From positions 678,967 through 742,966 of the forward strand of contig JAFLKK010000007.1 in the NCBI GenBank assembly GCA_019163375.1: a DNA stretch of 64,000 bases, given 5' to 3'. Origin of the DNA: Paludibacter sp. Its GTDB lineage: Bacteria; Bacteroidota; Bacteroidia; Bacteroidales; Paludibacteraceae. Positions 9,562 to 17,807 of the stretch are shown one piece after another. Below the pieces are notes generated by a model. The model had not been told where the DNA came from. It saw nothing but the letters and a program-made list of their open reading frames with translations, and did no database searches. The position numbers were made by a program, and so were the translations under genes. How positions within the stretch are numbered: the first letter of the stretch is position 1; each line of letters starts with the position of its first letter.

Positions 9562-10533
9562 ATGAAAGTATTATTTATTGGCGGTACAGGCGTTTTAAGT
9601 TCGGCATGTTCGGAACTGGCTATCTCTCGGGGAATGGATCTGTATCACCTCAATCGTGGTATAAGTCCAAATATCGCAAAAACCATTATTGCAGACATCA
9701 GGGATGTGGAAGCTGCACGAAAAGCAATTGAGGATTATCACTTTGATGTGGTAGTCGATTTTATAGCCTTTGAACCTGCTCATATTGAAAATGATATTGA
9801 ATTATTTAGTGGAAAAACCAATCACTTTATCTTTATAAGTTCGGCATCAGCCTACCAAATACCCGAAACACTACCGGTTACCGAAGAGACTCCGCTGGAT
9901 AATCCGTTTTGGGAGTACTCCCGAAATAAGATTGCTTGTGAGGAGCTACTCATAGCTGCTTATGCGAAAACCGGCTTCCCATACACCATCGTGAGGCCGT
10001 CGCACACTTACGACAAAACAAAAATTCCTACAGTGGGTGGATACACCGTCTTGCACCGAATGTTACAGGGCTTGCCGGTAGTGCTGCATGGTGATGGAAC
10101 CTCTATTTGGACATTAACGCACAACACGGATTTTGCCGTTGGACTGGTGGGTTTATTTGGAAACCGCAACGCTATAAATGAAGCTTTTCATGTCACTTCC
10201 GACGAATGGTTGTCATGGAATCAGATATACGGTATCCTCGCTGCCGAACTAAACGTAAAGCCTACCATTGTTCATATCCCATCCGATGTGATAGCGTTGT
10301 ATAACAAAGAAATTGGGGATGGATTATTGGGCGATAAAGCGCACAGCATGCTGTTTGACAATTCGAAGATTAAAAGCTTTGTTCCCGATTTCAACGCTCA
10401 GATAAAGTTTAAAGATGGAGCTAAAGAAATGATAAAATGGTATAAAGAAAATACCCTAAACGAAGAAGTGGATAAAGATATCAATGATTTTATGGATAAA
10501 ATCATTGATGATTATACACCGAAAATTCATTGA
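9562..10533 (+). CDS. NAD-dependent epimerase/dehydratase (extended SDR) family protein
   Basis: The 323-residue protein begins with the Rossmann glycine motif GGTGVLSSA at about residues 8-16. A Tyr-x3-Lys catalytic pair is visible as YSRNK near residue 133. These features and the length fit an extended short-chain dehydrogenase acting on a nucleotide sugar or related substrate. The exact substrate is not apparent, and no sugar-nucleotide genes adjoin it. It starts 80 bases after the agmatine deiminase gene and ends before a strong terminator, so the two may share a transcript. Confidence 0.88.
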   Translation: MKVLFIGGTGVLSSACSELAISRGMDLYHLNRGISPNIAKTIIADIRDVEAARKAIEDYHFDVVVDFIAFEPAHIENDIELFSGKTNHFIFISSASAYQIPETLPVTEETPLDNPFWEYSRNKIACEELLIAAYAKTGFPYTIVRPSHTYDKTKIPTVGGYTVLHRMLQGLPVVLHGDGTSIWTLTHNTDFAVGLVGLFGNRNAINEAFHVTSDEWLSWNQIYGILAAELNVKPTIVHIPSDVIALYNKEIGDGLLGDKAHSMLFDNSKIKSFVPDFNAQIKFKDGAKEMIKWYKENTLNEEVDKDINDFMDKIIDDYTPKIH

Positions 10534-10567
10534 GTATTAATCGTTGATAAGAACAAAAGTATTTTGC

Positions 10568-10599
10568 AGAGAGTTGAAGATTGTTCAACTCTCTTTTTA
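10568..10599 (+). terminator. Terminator after the SDR gene
   Basis: A perfect 11-base stem (AGAGAGTTGAA at 10568-10578, TTCAACTCTCT at 10584-10594) is followed by a T run. Confidence 0.85.
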
Positions 10600-10648
10600 C
10601 ATATTGACATGTTATTTTAATAATGATGCTTATCAGTTGATAAAAGGC

Positions 10649-10679
10649 TTGGACAAGTTAATTAAGATACGTATATTTG
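10649..10679 (+). promoter_or_regulatory. Bacteroidetes-type promoter for the CPBP protease gene
   Basis: TTG at 10649-10651, a 20-base spacer, then TATATTTG at 10672-10679. The context AAAGGCTTGG ... AAGTTAATTA ... TTTGTGG is shared with the promoter at 7029. Confidence 0.7.
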
Positions 10680-10728
10680 TGGTACGAAGTAGAAATTGGA
10701 AATACGATTAAGAAAGTATCTTTAAATA

Positions 10729-11406
10729 ATGACAGAGACCTATATCCATTCTAAGAAACAAATAACGCTGGGCATTGGTCTTATTTTATTTTTGTTTATT
10801 GCACCAATCGTTCTGGGCTATCTGGGAATACTCAAAACAAACAGAAACATATTTTCGCTGGTGATACACGAATTATATGTTTGGTTTATCTTATTCTTTG
10901 TATACATATATGCAACAAAAATTGAAAAAAGGAAGCTATTAATCCTGTCTGAAATAGATATTTCGGTTAAACAGACCCTAAAAAATATATTTCGATTAAT
11001 TCTGTCCTTCGTAGGTATCAGCATTACAGTTAATGTTATATTACATCTAACCGGTAATAAGAATGACTCCGTCTACATCCAGAAGCTAGTTCCAATCCTT
11101 CGACAATATAAAGTAATAATTCCGTTTATTGCTATCACAGCGGGAGTTGTTGAAGAACTGGTTTTCAGAGCCTATCTATTTCCACGATTTGAAGAGCTAT
11201 TTAAAAATACCGACATTGCCATCATCTTGTCAGCAGCACTTTTTGGTATACTTCATATAACCTACGGCACAATAGCGCAGGTAGCCTTCCCATTTCTATT
11301 TGGAGTGGTTACAGCATTACATTATAAAAAACACCGGAACATAAAAACGCTCATCTATGCCCATTTTCTGTGGGATTTTCTATTACTTTGCAAAACTGTT
11401 CTGTAA
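10729..11406 (+). CDS. CPBP family intramembrane glutamic endopeptidase
   Basis: This 225-residue integral membrane protein has about six to seven hydrophobic segments. The CPBP (CAAX protease and bacteriocin-processing, Abi/Rce1) motifs are in order: EELVFRAYLFP (EExxxR), LFGILHITYGT with its conserved His, and HFLWDF near the C-terminus. Members are intramembrane proteases or maturation and immunity factors; in bacteria most lack a known substrate. No bacteriocin or prenylated peptide gene is seen nearby. The gene has its own promoter and is followed after 46 bases by the DUF2130 gene on the same strand. Confidence 0.88.
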   Translation: MTETYIHSKKQITLGIGLILFLFIAPIVLGYLGILKTNRNIFSLVIHELYVWFILFFVYIYATKIEKRKLLILSEIDISVKQTLKNIFRLILSFVGISITVNVILHLTGNKNDSVYIQKLVPILRQYKVIIPFIAITAGVVEELVFRAYLFPRFEELFKNTDIAIILSAALFGILHITYGTIAQVAFPFLFGVVTALHYKKHRNIKTLIYAHFLWDFLLLCKTVL

Positions 11407-11452
11407 ATCTGTTCAGGGCGGCGAAAGCTTTTACTCATAAATATTTGGCAAT

Positions 11453-12724
11453 ATGAAAAACAATACTCAGATAAAATGTCCCAATTGTGGCACATCGATA
11501 GACGTACAAGATATTTTGGCGCATCAACTGGAAGATGAGATTAAACAAAAATATCAAACACAACTGGCCGAAGAAAAGAAGAAATACGATTCGGAGCTGG
11601 ATAGTTTGAATAAAGCCAAGGAGCAATTTGAACAAAAAAAGAAACAGGAAAACGAGCTTTTTCAGGAGCGATTGGAAAAACAACTGAAAGAAGACAGAAA
11701 AGGAATAGAGGAAAAGTTGAAAGTGAAGTTTCAGGAAGAGCAGTTGGAGCAATTCAATGCCTTGCAAAAAGAGCTGAACGAAAAGTCGGAGCAGGTAAAA
11801 GAGTTGAATCGCACCAAAGCTGAAATTGAAAAGCTAAAGCGTGAAAAATCGGAATTGAAAGAAGTGGCCGAAGCCGAAGCTCAAAAAAATCTGAACGAGA
11901 CGCTAATAGCAGAAAAAGAAAGAATCAGAAAACAAGAGGAAGATAAAAACGAGTTGCGCTTCAAAGAGCTCAACAAACAACTGGAAGATCAAAAACGGTT
12001 GACCGAAGAAATGAAGCGTAAGCAAGAGCAAGGTTCCATGCAATTGCAGGGCGAAGTGCAGGAACTGGCCATCGAAGAATGGCTGGCCGCGCAGTTTCCA
12101 CTCGACTCGATAGAGGAAATAAAAAAAGGGGCACGCGGAGGCGACTGCCTTCAGGTGGTGAATACCCGAACAGTTCAAAACTGCGGAACTATTTACTACG
12201 AAAGCAAGCGCACAAAAGACTTTCAACCCAGCTGGATAGAAAAATTCAAAGCAGATATCCGCGAAAAAGGTGCGAATATTGGCGTATTGGTAACCGAAGT
12301 GATGCCGTCGGAGATGAGTAGAATGGGACTAAAAGATGGTATTTGGATTTGCAACTACGATGAGTTCAAAGGACTCTGTTCGGTATTGCGCGAATCCATC
12401 ATACAAATCAGCATGGCCATCAGTTCTCAGGACAATAAAGGCGACAAAATGCACATGCTCTACGACTATCTGACCGGTAATACCTTCCGTTTACAGGTAG
12501 AAGCTATTGTTGAAGGGTTTACGCAAATGAAGGTGGATCTGGAAAGCGAAAAACGAGCCATGCAAAGCATCTGGAAGAAACGCGAAAAGCAAATTGAAAA
12601 AGTAACCGTTAACACCATCGACATGCACAGCTCTATAAAAGGCATAGCCGGTAATGCCATTCAATCGGTAAAACTGTTGGAGCTGGCTGAAGCCGAAATT
12701 GATGCTGACGAACTGGATTCGTAA
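11453..12724 (+). CDS. DUF2130 coiled-coil protein with N-terminal zinc ribbon
   Basis: The 423-residue protein starts with a zinc-ribbon half (IKCPNCGTSI). It continues as a long charged coiled coil from about residue 25 to 205, and ends with the DUF2130 domain. That domain is recognisable from GGDCLQVVNTR, YYESKRTKDFQPSWIEKFK and GVLVTEVMPSEM, and its pattern resembles a PD-(D/E)xK-like nuclease fold (E and K in YESKRTK). The function is unknown; binding or cutting of nucleic acid is an inference from the fold resemblance. It lacks a signal peptide and should be cytoplasmic. Confidence 0.9.
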   Translation: MKNNTQIKCPNCGTSIDVQDILAHQLEDEIKQKYQTQLAEEKKKYDSELDSLNKAKEQFEQKKKQENELFQERLEKQLKEDRKGIEEKLKVKFQEEQLEQFNALQKELNEKSEQVKELNRTKAEIEKLKREKSELKEVAEAEAQKNLNETLIAEKERIRKQEEDKNELRFKELNKQLEDQKRLTEEMKRKQEQGSMQLQGEVQELAIEEWLAAQFPLDSIEEIKKGARGGDCLQVVNTRTVQNCGTIYYESKRTKDFQPSWIEKFKADIREKGANIGVLVTEVMPSEMSRMGLKDGIWICNYDEFKGLCSVLRESIIQISMAISSQDNKGDKMHMLYDYLTGNTFRLQVEAIVEGFTQMKVDLESEKRAMQSIWKKREKQIEKVTVNTIDMHSSIKGIAGNAIQSVKLLELAEAEIDADELDS

Positions 12725-12763
12725 AAGATAAGAAATATAATTACTTCCTCATAATCAGTGGTT

Positions 12764-12797
12764 TTTGAACAAAGTTGGAAATAAAGGGTTACATTTG
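12764..12797 (+). promoter_or_regulatory. Candidate promoter for the thioredoxin-like gene at 12824
   Basis: TTTG at 12764-12767 and TACATTTG at 12790-12797, spaced 22 bases. The -7 box matches perfectly but the spacing is slightly long. Confidence 0.5.
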
Positions 12798-12823
12798 TAA
12801 AACTCATTCAAATAACCCCAACC

Positions 12824-13390
12824 ATGAAAAAGCAAATCGTACTATTTGTTGTCCTTTTCTGCGGTATCTACTCAGGTAAAGCACTTTCGCAACCGGCTGT
12901 CGGACAAACAGCGCCAACACTTCCCAACTTGAAAATTATTGACAATAACTTCCCGAACAGGGAAAATAAATACCTGTATCTGGATTTTTGGACAACATCT
13001 TGTGCCCCGGAAGTTCGGTCGTTGGATCACCTCAACTCTTTGGCACTACGATTCAAACCAAGAGTCGTATTTCTTGCTGTTACCGACGAGAATGAACAAC
13101 AAGTCAGGTCACTGCTGCAAACCAAACAATGGAATTATTTATACGTTGGATTGGACGAAGATCAAATCTACCATAAGAAATTCTCGGTGGAAGAACCTCC
13201 GGTTTTTTATCTCATCTCCCCCGAGAATGTAATTCTTGCCAGTGGTAATTCTGCAGAACTGATGGATTACAAACTTGATTCTATCATCAACAAAAATGAC
13301 TCGCTAAGGCTAAATATACCGTCAAAATATGTTGCTCCAAGTGGTAAATATAAAATGATCGTACGCCCTTCTGCTAAGAATAAGAAATAA
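12824..13390 (+). CDS. Exported TlpA/thioredoxin-like protein with a one-cysteine active site
   Basis: The 188-residue protein has a signal peptide (MKKQIVLFVVLFCGIYSGKALS) and a TlpA-like thioredoxin fold. The position of the redox motif reads FWTTSCAPEVRSL, so the first Cys is kept but the second Cys of CxxC is Glu. The rest follows the fold: a VFLAVTDEN strand and a cis-Pro-like EEPPVFYL. A monothiol version cannot do classical dithiol oxidoreduction; it could be an isomerase-like or binding protein. It has its own likely promoter. It is a stand-alone gene between the DUF2130 and aldose epimerase family genes. Confidence 0.82.
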   Translation: MKKQIVLFVVLFCGIYSGKALSQPAVGQTAPTLPNLKIIDNNFPNRENKYLYLDFWTTSCAPEVRSLDHLNSLALRFKPRVVFLAVTDENEQQVRSLLQTKQWNYLYVGLDEDQIYHKKFSVEEPPVFYLISPENVILASGNSAELMDYKLDSIINKNDSLRLNIPSKYVAPSGKYKMIVRPSAKNKK

Positions 13391-13441
13391 TCAATTACTT
13401 TTGTAGAACTGACTTAGAATAAATAAATTAAATATAGAACA

Positions 13442-14455
13442 ATGAAAATTGAAAAGATCTCCTGGCATGGAGTTGATGCTGTTTTGTTAGAGACAAATGT
13501 ATATGAAGCAATTTTGGTACCTTCAATTGGTGCTAACTTGGTAAAGCTTTATAATAAAGTTCTGAAAATAGATATTCTAAGAACTCCCACTGAAGACGAA
13601 GTAGGAACATTCCTTCTCAGACCTCAGATATTCGGTGTGCCCTTGCTTTTTCCACCTAACCGTATTGAGGATGGTACCTATACCTATGCCGGAAAAAAAT
13701 ACCAATTTCCAATCACCATCCCTGCGCAAAACAATTATCATCACGGTGTTATCAAGTCGCAGGACTTTACGATTACCCGTACCCGCTTTTCGTCGGATGC
13801 GGTGGAGGTAGAAGCTACTTTTCATTCCAACAGAATTAATGATGCTATTTATAAAAATTTTCCTCATGATTTTGTGTGCAAGATTAGAATCATTCTTACA
13901 GATAATGAACTGACACATATCGTTTCGTTCAATAATCTGGGAAGAGAGCCTATGCCTTTAGGTGTTGGATACCACACGCCCATTCGCTTGCCATTCTCAG
14001 AAAACACGATGAAATCGGACTATAAGTTGCGGTTATCGGTAGGAAAACGCTGGGAATTGTCAGATCGCAGTTTACCCACAGGCGTATTGCTCGATTTGAC
14101 GGAGGAAGAAATGCAACTCAGAAATGAAGGAATGACCGTTACAGGTAAACCAATAGAAATAGCATTGACTAACGAAGCGTTGACCGTAAGTGGCAGACCC
14201 TATAATGGAGCTATTCTGACCAATACAAAAAATAAACTAGCTGTATTCTACGAAGTAGATAATGAATTTAAACATTGGACATTGTGGAACAATGGTGGTG
14301 AAGTGGACTGGGTTTGTCCGGAACCACAAACATGGGCTATCAACGCACCCAACCTAAAATTGCCAGCCGAAGTAACAGGTATGCAATCGGTAAAAGGAGG
14401 TAAAACCTGGAGCGCGACAACACGGTTTTATGTAAGATCAACCAACAAATTATAA
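13442..14455 (+). CDS. Aldose 1-epimerase family protein
   Basis: This 337-residue protein shows the galactose-mutarotase-like beta-sandwich pattern: VPSIGANLVKLYN, FGVPLLFPPNRI, a NNYHHGVI His segment and a late glutamate in VCPEPQTWAINAPN. It lacks the exact GalM motifs seen in the protein at 25802, so it belongs to a broader epimerase clade that acts on unidentified sugars or sugar phosphates. It has no signal peptide. A TACTTTTG box at 13396-13403 is a possible -7 element. A terminator follows the gene. Confidence 0.85.
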   Translation: MKIEKISWHGVDAVLLETNVYEAILVPSIGANLVKLYNKVLKIDILRTPTEDEVGTFLLRPQIFGVPLLFPPNRIEDGTYTYAGKKYQFPITIPAQNNYHHGVIKSQDFTITRTRFSSDAVEVEATFHSNRINDAIYKNFPHDFVCKIRIILTDNELTHIVSFNNLGREPMPLGVGYHTPIRLPFSENTMKSDYKLRLSVGKRWELSDRSLPTGVLLDLTEEEMQLRNEGMTVTGKPIEIALTNEALTVSGRPYNGAILTNTKNKLAVFYEVDNEFKHWTLWNNGGEVDWVCPEPQTWAINAPNLKLPAEVTGMQSVKGGKTWSATTRFYVRSTNKL

Positions 14456-14481
14456 GATTTTTAGTGCTAAAATCTATAGTG

Positions 14482-14521
14482 AATGGATTATGAGCAATTA
14501 TTGTCTCGTAATCCATTTATT
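14482..14521 (+). terminator. Terminator after the aldose epimerase family gene
   Basis: AATGGATTATGAG at 14482-14494 pairs with CTCGTAATCCATT at 14505-14517 with one G-U type mismatch; T-rich sequence follows. Confidence 0.65.
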
Positions 14522-14641
14522 TATAGAATGACAAATTATCCGAAAATATTTAGTGGTTTTAAAGAGCTATCGTGGTTAAATCCACTATTTTCTGAGAATT
14601 AATTTCTACTTTTGTAGTCAACAACAAAAAATTAAACGATT

Positions 14642-15097
14642 ATGAATCCGTACAAAAACCTACGAATTGCCGTGTGCAACGACCATGCCGGTTATGACCT
14701 TAAACTCAAAGTGGTAGAATATCTTGAAGGCGAAGGTGCCATCGCAGTAAAAGACTTTGGATCCCACTCAACAGAAAGTTGCGATTATGCAGATTTTGCT
14801 CATCCAATGGCTTCGGCAATTAAACGTGGCGAATATGATTTTGGGGTGTCCATCTGTGGTAGTGGAAATGGCATTAGCATGACACTTAACAAACACTTGG
14901 GCATTCGTGCAGCGCTTTGCTGGATACCTGAAATTGCGGCACTTGCCCGTCAACACAACGATGCGAACATACTCTCACTTCCTGCACGCTTTATCACAGA
15001 AGAGGAAGCATTGAACATTATTGAAGTGTTTTTCATGTCGAAATTTGAAGGTGGCAGACACCAACGACGCATTGATAAAATGGATCAGGTAAAATAG
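14642..15097 (+). CDS. rpiB: Ribose-5-phosphate isomerase B
   Basis: The 151-residue protein matches the RpiB/LacA/LacB family in length and motifs: CNDHAGYDLK near the N-terminus (phosphate and ring-opening residues), the catalytic Cys in SICGSGNGIS, and the C-terminal RHQRRIDKM. It interconverts ribose 5-phosphate and ribulose 5-phosphate in the pentose phosphate pathway. Allose 6-phosphate or galactose 6-phosphate isomerase activity cannot be excluded, but it occurs as a single gene rather than a LacAB pair. A TACTTTTG box at 14607-14614 is a possible -7 element. Confidence 0.92.
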   Translation: MNPYKNLRIAVCNDHAGYDLKLKVVEYLEGEGAIAVKDFGSHSTESCDYADFAHPMASAIKRGEYDFGVSICGSGNGISMTLNKHLGIRAALCWIPEIAALARQHNDANILSLPARFITEEEALNIIEVFFMSKFEGGRHQRRIDKMDQVK

Positions 15098-15216
15098 AAT
15101 ATGATTTATCCTTAGATAAAAGGCTGATTATCAATATATATTATAAAGAAACAAACGCGGTCTCTAAACTAAGTACTTGTAAAAAAGTATTTAATAAGAT
15201 TCCTTAGACCTATAAA

Positions 15217-16245
15217 ATGCAACGAACAGAAATATCAGCTTACGGTGAGTTTGGTTTAATAAAATACCTGACCGAGAAATTTAAAATAGAAAACCCCTCT
15301 ACTCTGAAGGGTGTAGGCGATGATGCAGCAGTACTCAGTTATGAAAACAAGAAAGTGCTCGTTACCACCGACCTGCTTTTGGAAGGTATTCATTTCGATC
15401 TGGTATATGTTCCATTGATGCACCTTGGCTATAAAGCAGCCGTGGTGAATTTTTCCGACATTTACGCCATGAACGGCGCCCCGAAACAAATTACCGTTTC
15501 TATCGGTGTTTCTAAGCGTTTTTCGGTAGAGGATCTCGAGCAACTTTATGCGGGGATTCAGATGGCCTGTACGAAGTATGGAGTAGATCTGATTGGGGGT
15601 GATACTTCGGCATCGCTTACCGGATTGGCTATCAGCATAACCTGTATCGGCGAAGCAGATGAAGACAAAATTGTGTACCGCAACGGGGCAAAAGAAAACG
15701 ATTTGATTTGTGTTACCGGCAATTTAGGGTCAGCTTATATGGGCTTGCAATTACTGGAACGCGAGAAAGTGGTTTTCGGAGCTAACAGCGAAGCACAGCC
15801 CGATTTTGAGAACCGCGATTATATCCTTCAACGTCAATTAAAACCTGAAGCGCGCAAAGATATTGTGGAGCTATTGGCCGAAAAAGGCGTGGTACCCACT
15901 TCAATGATGGACATCTCTGATGGTTTATCGTCGGAACTGCTTCATATCTGCACGCAAAGCAATGTGGGTTGCCGGGTTTACGAGGATAAAATCCCCATCA
16001 ACATTCAAGCGGTGATCATGGCTGAAGAATTGAACATGAGTATTGTAACCGCAGCATTAAATGGTGGCGAGGATTATGAACTACTGTTCACTGTTTCGCT
16101 CGAAGACTATGATAAAATTGTGGGAATGGAAGGCGTTGCTATGGTTGGTCACATTACTAAATCGGCACTTGGACTTCAATTGGTTGGTCGCGAAGGCGAT
16201 GAAATTGAATTGAGAGCGCAAGGTTGGAACTCTTTAGAAGAATAG
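15217..16245 (+). CDS. thiL: Thiamine-monophosphate kinase
   Basis: The 342-residue protein has the ThiL/PurM-like architecture: GVGDDAAVL (metal and ATP binding) at about residue 29, VTTDLLLEGIHFD, GGDTSAS, and MDISDGLSSELLHI in the second half. It phosphorylates thiamine monophosphate to thiamine diphosphate. No other thiamine gene and no TPP riboswitch signature are visible in the 120 bases upstream, so it is probably not controlled as part of a thi operon. A strong terminator follows. Confidence 0.93.
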   Translation: MQRTEISAYGEFGLIKYLTEKFKIENPSTLKGVGDDAAVLSYENKKVLVTTDLLLEGIHFDLVYVPLMHLGYKAAVVNFSDIYAMNGAPKQITVSIGVSKRFSVEDLEQLYAGIQMACTKYGVDLIGGDTSASLTGLAISITCIGEADEDKIVYRNGAKENDLICVTGNLGSAYMGLQLLEREKVVFGANSEAQPDFENRDYILQRQLKPEARKDIVELLAEKGVVPTSMMDISDGLSSELLHICTQSNVGCRVYEDKIPINIQAVIMAEELNMSIVTAALNGGEDYELLFTVSLEDYDKIVGMEGVAMVGHITKSALGLQLVGREGDEIELRAQGWNSLEE

Positions 16246-16286
16246 AACTATCCGGAAATAGAAAAAAATTATCATATTCAACTTAG

Positions 16287-16331
16287 AGAATAGAAACTGT
16301 GCATTTACAACAGTTTCTATTCTTGTTTTTT
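16287..16331 (+). terminator. Terminator after thiL
   Basis: A perfect 14-base stem, 16287-16300 with 16310-16323, is followed by a T-rich run. Confidence 0.85.
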
Positions 16332-16356
16332 ACTTGAATTATAACATTCATCGCTT

Positions 16357-17736
16357 ATGAAAACTAAAATTATCGGTGCATTTATTTTGCTCTCCACTTT
16401 AGCGGCAAATGCACAATCTATCACTGAAAGCGACTTGAAAGATATTCGCAGTACATTTACAGCAACTCCGGCTACCAAGGCCATTCAGAACGTGCTAACT
16501 ACGAACGAAAACATCAAAGCATTGGCATTGAATCGCGATTTACAAGGTAAGGTGGATCATTATTTCAAGTATCGGGTTAGCGTAAAAGGCATTACCGATC
16601 AGAAAAGTTCGGGACGCTGCTGGATGTTTACATCAATGAACGTGATGCGTCCGTTGGCTATGGAAAAATATGAATTGGACAAATTCGATTTCTCACATAA
16701 TTATCTGTATTTCTGGGATTTGTTCGAAAAATCAAACCTTTTTCTGGAAAATATCATTAGCACTAGTAAAACACCTCTCGATGACAGAGCTGTAAATGAG
16801 TATTTTAAAACACCGGTAGGCGATGGTGGCGTATGGAATCTGTACTTTAATGCAGCTGAAAAATATGGCGTAGTTCCGCAAAACGTGATGCCCGAAACGG
16901 CACATTCTAATAATACCAGCCAGTTTGTTAAAATTATCAACGAGCGCTTACGCAAAGGCGGTTATGATTTACGCGAAATGACAGTCAATGGTAAGAAAGC
17001 AACTGATTTGCGCCAGCAAAAGAAAGCTATTTTGTCCGATGTATACCGTATCTTGGCTCTTTGCCTGGGCGAACCACCTACCACCTTCACCTGGCGTTAT
17101 AAAGACAAAAAAGGCGACGTAAAAGAGTTGAAAAATTATACTCCAAAACAATTCTATGATGATGTTAAACCGGAAAATTATACCACGGATAATTATATTA
17201 TGATTATGAACGATCCTACCCGTGAGTATTACAAAATGTACGAAATCCAAAACAACCGCAACACAGTAGAGGGTATTAACTGGACCTATCTGAATTTACC
17301 GACTGAGGATATTAAAAAAGCTGCTTTGGCCTCGATTAAAGCCAATGAACCCATGTATGCTTCGTGCGATGTGGGGAAACAATCCAACCGCGAAACAGGC
17401 GTTCTCGATCCTAATATGTACGATTACGAATCGCTTTTCGGTGTGAAGCTGGAAATGGAAAAGAAAGCACGTATTTTGACTCAACAAAGCGGTTCAACAC
17501 ATGCCATGACTTTAATTGGCTGCGATGTGGATGAAAATGATAAACCGATTAAATGGGAGTTTGAGAATAGCTGGGGAGAAACCGCCGGCAATAAAGGTTA
17601 TCTTACATTTACCGATTCGTGGTTCAACGAGTATCTGTTCCGTGTAGTCATCGAACGTAAATACCTCGATGCGAAAGCTATTGAAAGCTTAAAACAAAAA
17701 CCGATTCAATTGCCGGTTTGGGATTATATGAATTAG
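16357..17736 (+). CDS. pepC: Aminopeptidase C / bleomycin hydrolase family (C1B) peptidase
   Basis: This 459-residue papain-like cysteine peptidase carries a signal peptide (MKTKIIGAFILLSTLAANAQ), unlike cytoplasmic PepC of lactic acid bacteria, so it should act in the periplasm. The catalytic triad is visible: Cys88 in SSGRCWMF, His382 in STHAMTLIG and Asn404 in FENSWGE. The family trims N-terminal residues from peptides and forms hexameric barrels. Exported versions are common in Bacteroidetes and fit peptide use as nutrients. Confidence 0.93.
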   Translation: MKTKIIGAFILLSTLAANAQSITESDLKDIRSTFTATPATKAIQNVLTTNENIKALALNRDLQGKVDHYFKYRVSVKGITDQKSSGRCWMFTSMNVMRPLAMEKYELDKFDFSHNYLYFWDLFEKSNLFLENIISTSKTPLDDRAVNEYFKTPVGDGGVWNLYFNAAEKYGVVPQNVMPETAHSNNTSQFVKIINERLRKGGYDLREMTVNGKKATDLRQQKKAILSDVYRILALCLGEPPTTFTWRYKDKKGDVKELKNYTPKQFYDDVKPENYTTDNYIMIMNDPTREYYKMYEIQNNRNTVEGINWTYLNLPTEDIKKAALASIKANEPMYASCDVGKQSNRETGVLDPNMYDYESLFGVKLEMEKKARILTQQSGSTHAMTLIGCDVDENDKPIKWEFENSWGETAGNKGYLTFTDSWFNEYLFRVVIERKYLDAKAIESLKQKPIQLPVWDYMN

Positions 17737-17760
17737 TTACTAGTTGTTAGTTACTAGTTA

Positions 17761-17805
17761 CAAAAGAAAACGGACTTTACTTCATGTAAAGTCCGTTTTC
17801 TTTTG
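17761..17805. terminator. Bidirectional terminator between pepC and the antiporter gene
   Basis: A perfect 20-base inverted repeat (17761-17780 and 17786-17805) with a TTCAT loop. The outer arms end in A- and T-rich ends in both directions, so it can serve both convergent genes. Just before it, TTAGTTACTAGTT occurs twice with a 14-base period (17733 and 17747). Confidence 0.9.
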
Positions 17806-17807
17806 CT

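Noticed and set aside
15098..15216. A possible TPP riboswitch before thiL
   Set aside because: The conserved CUGAGA and ACCUGA-type elements of the thi-box are absent.
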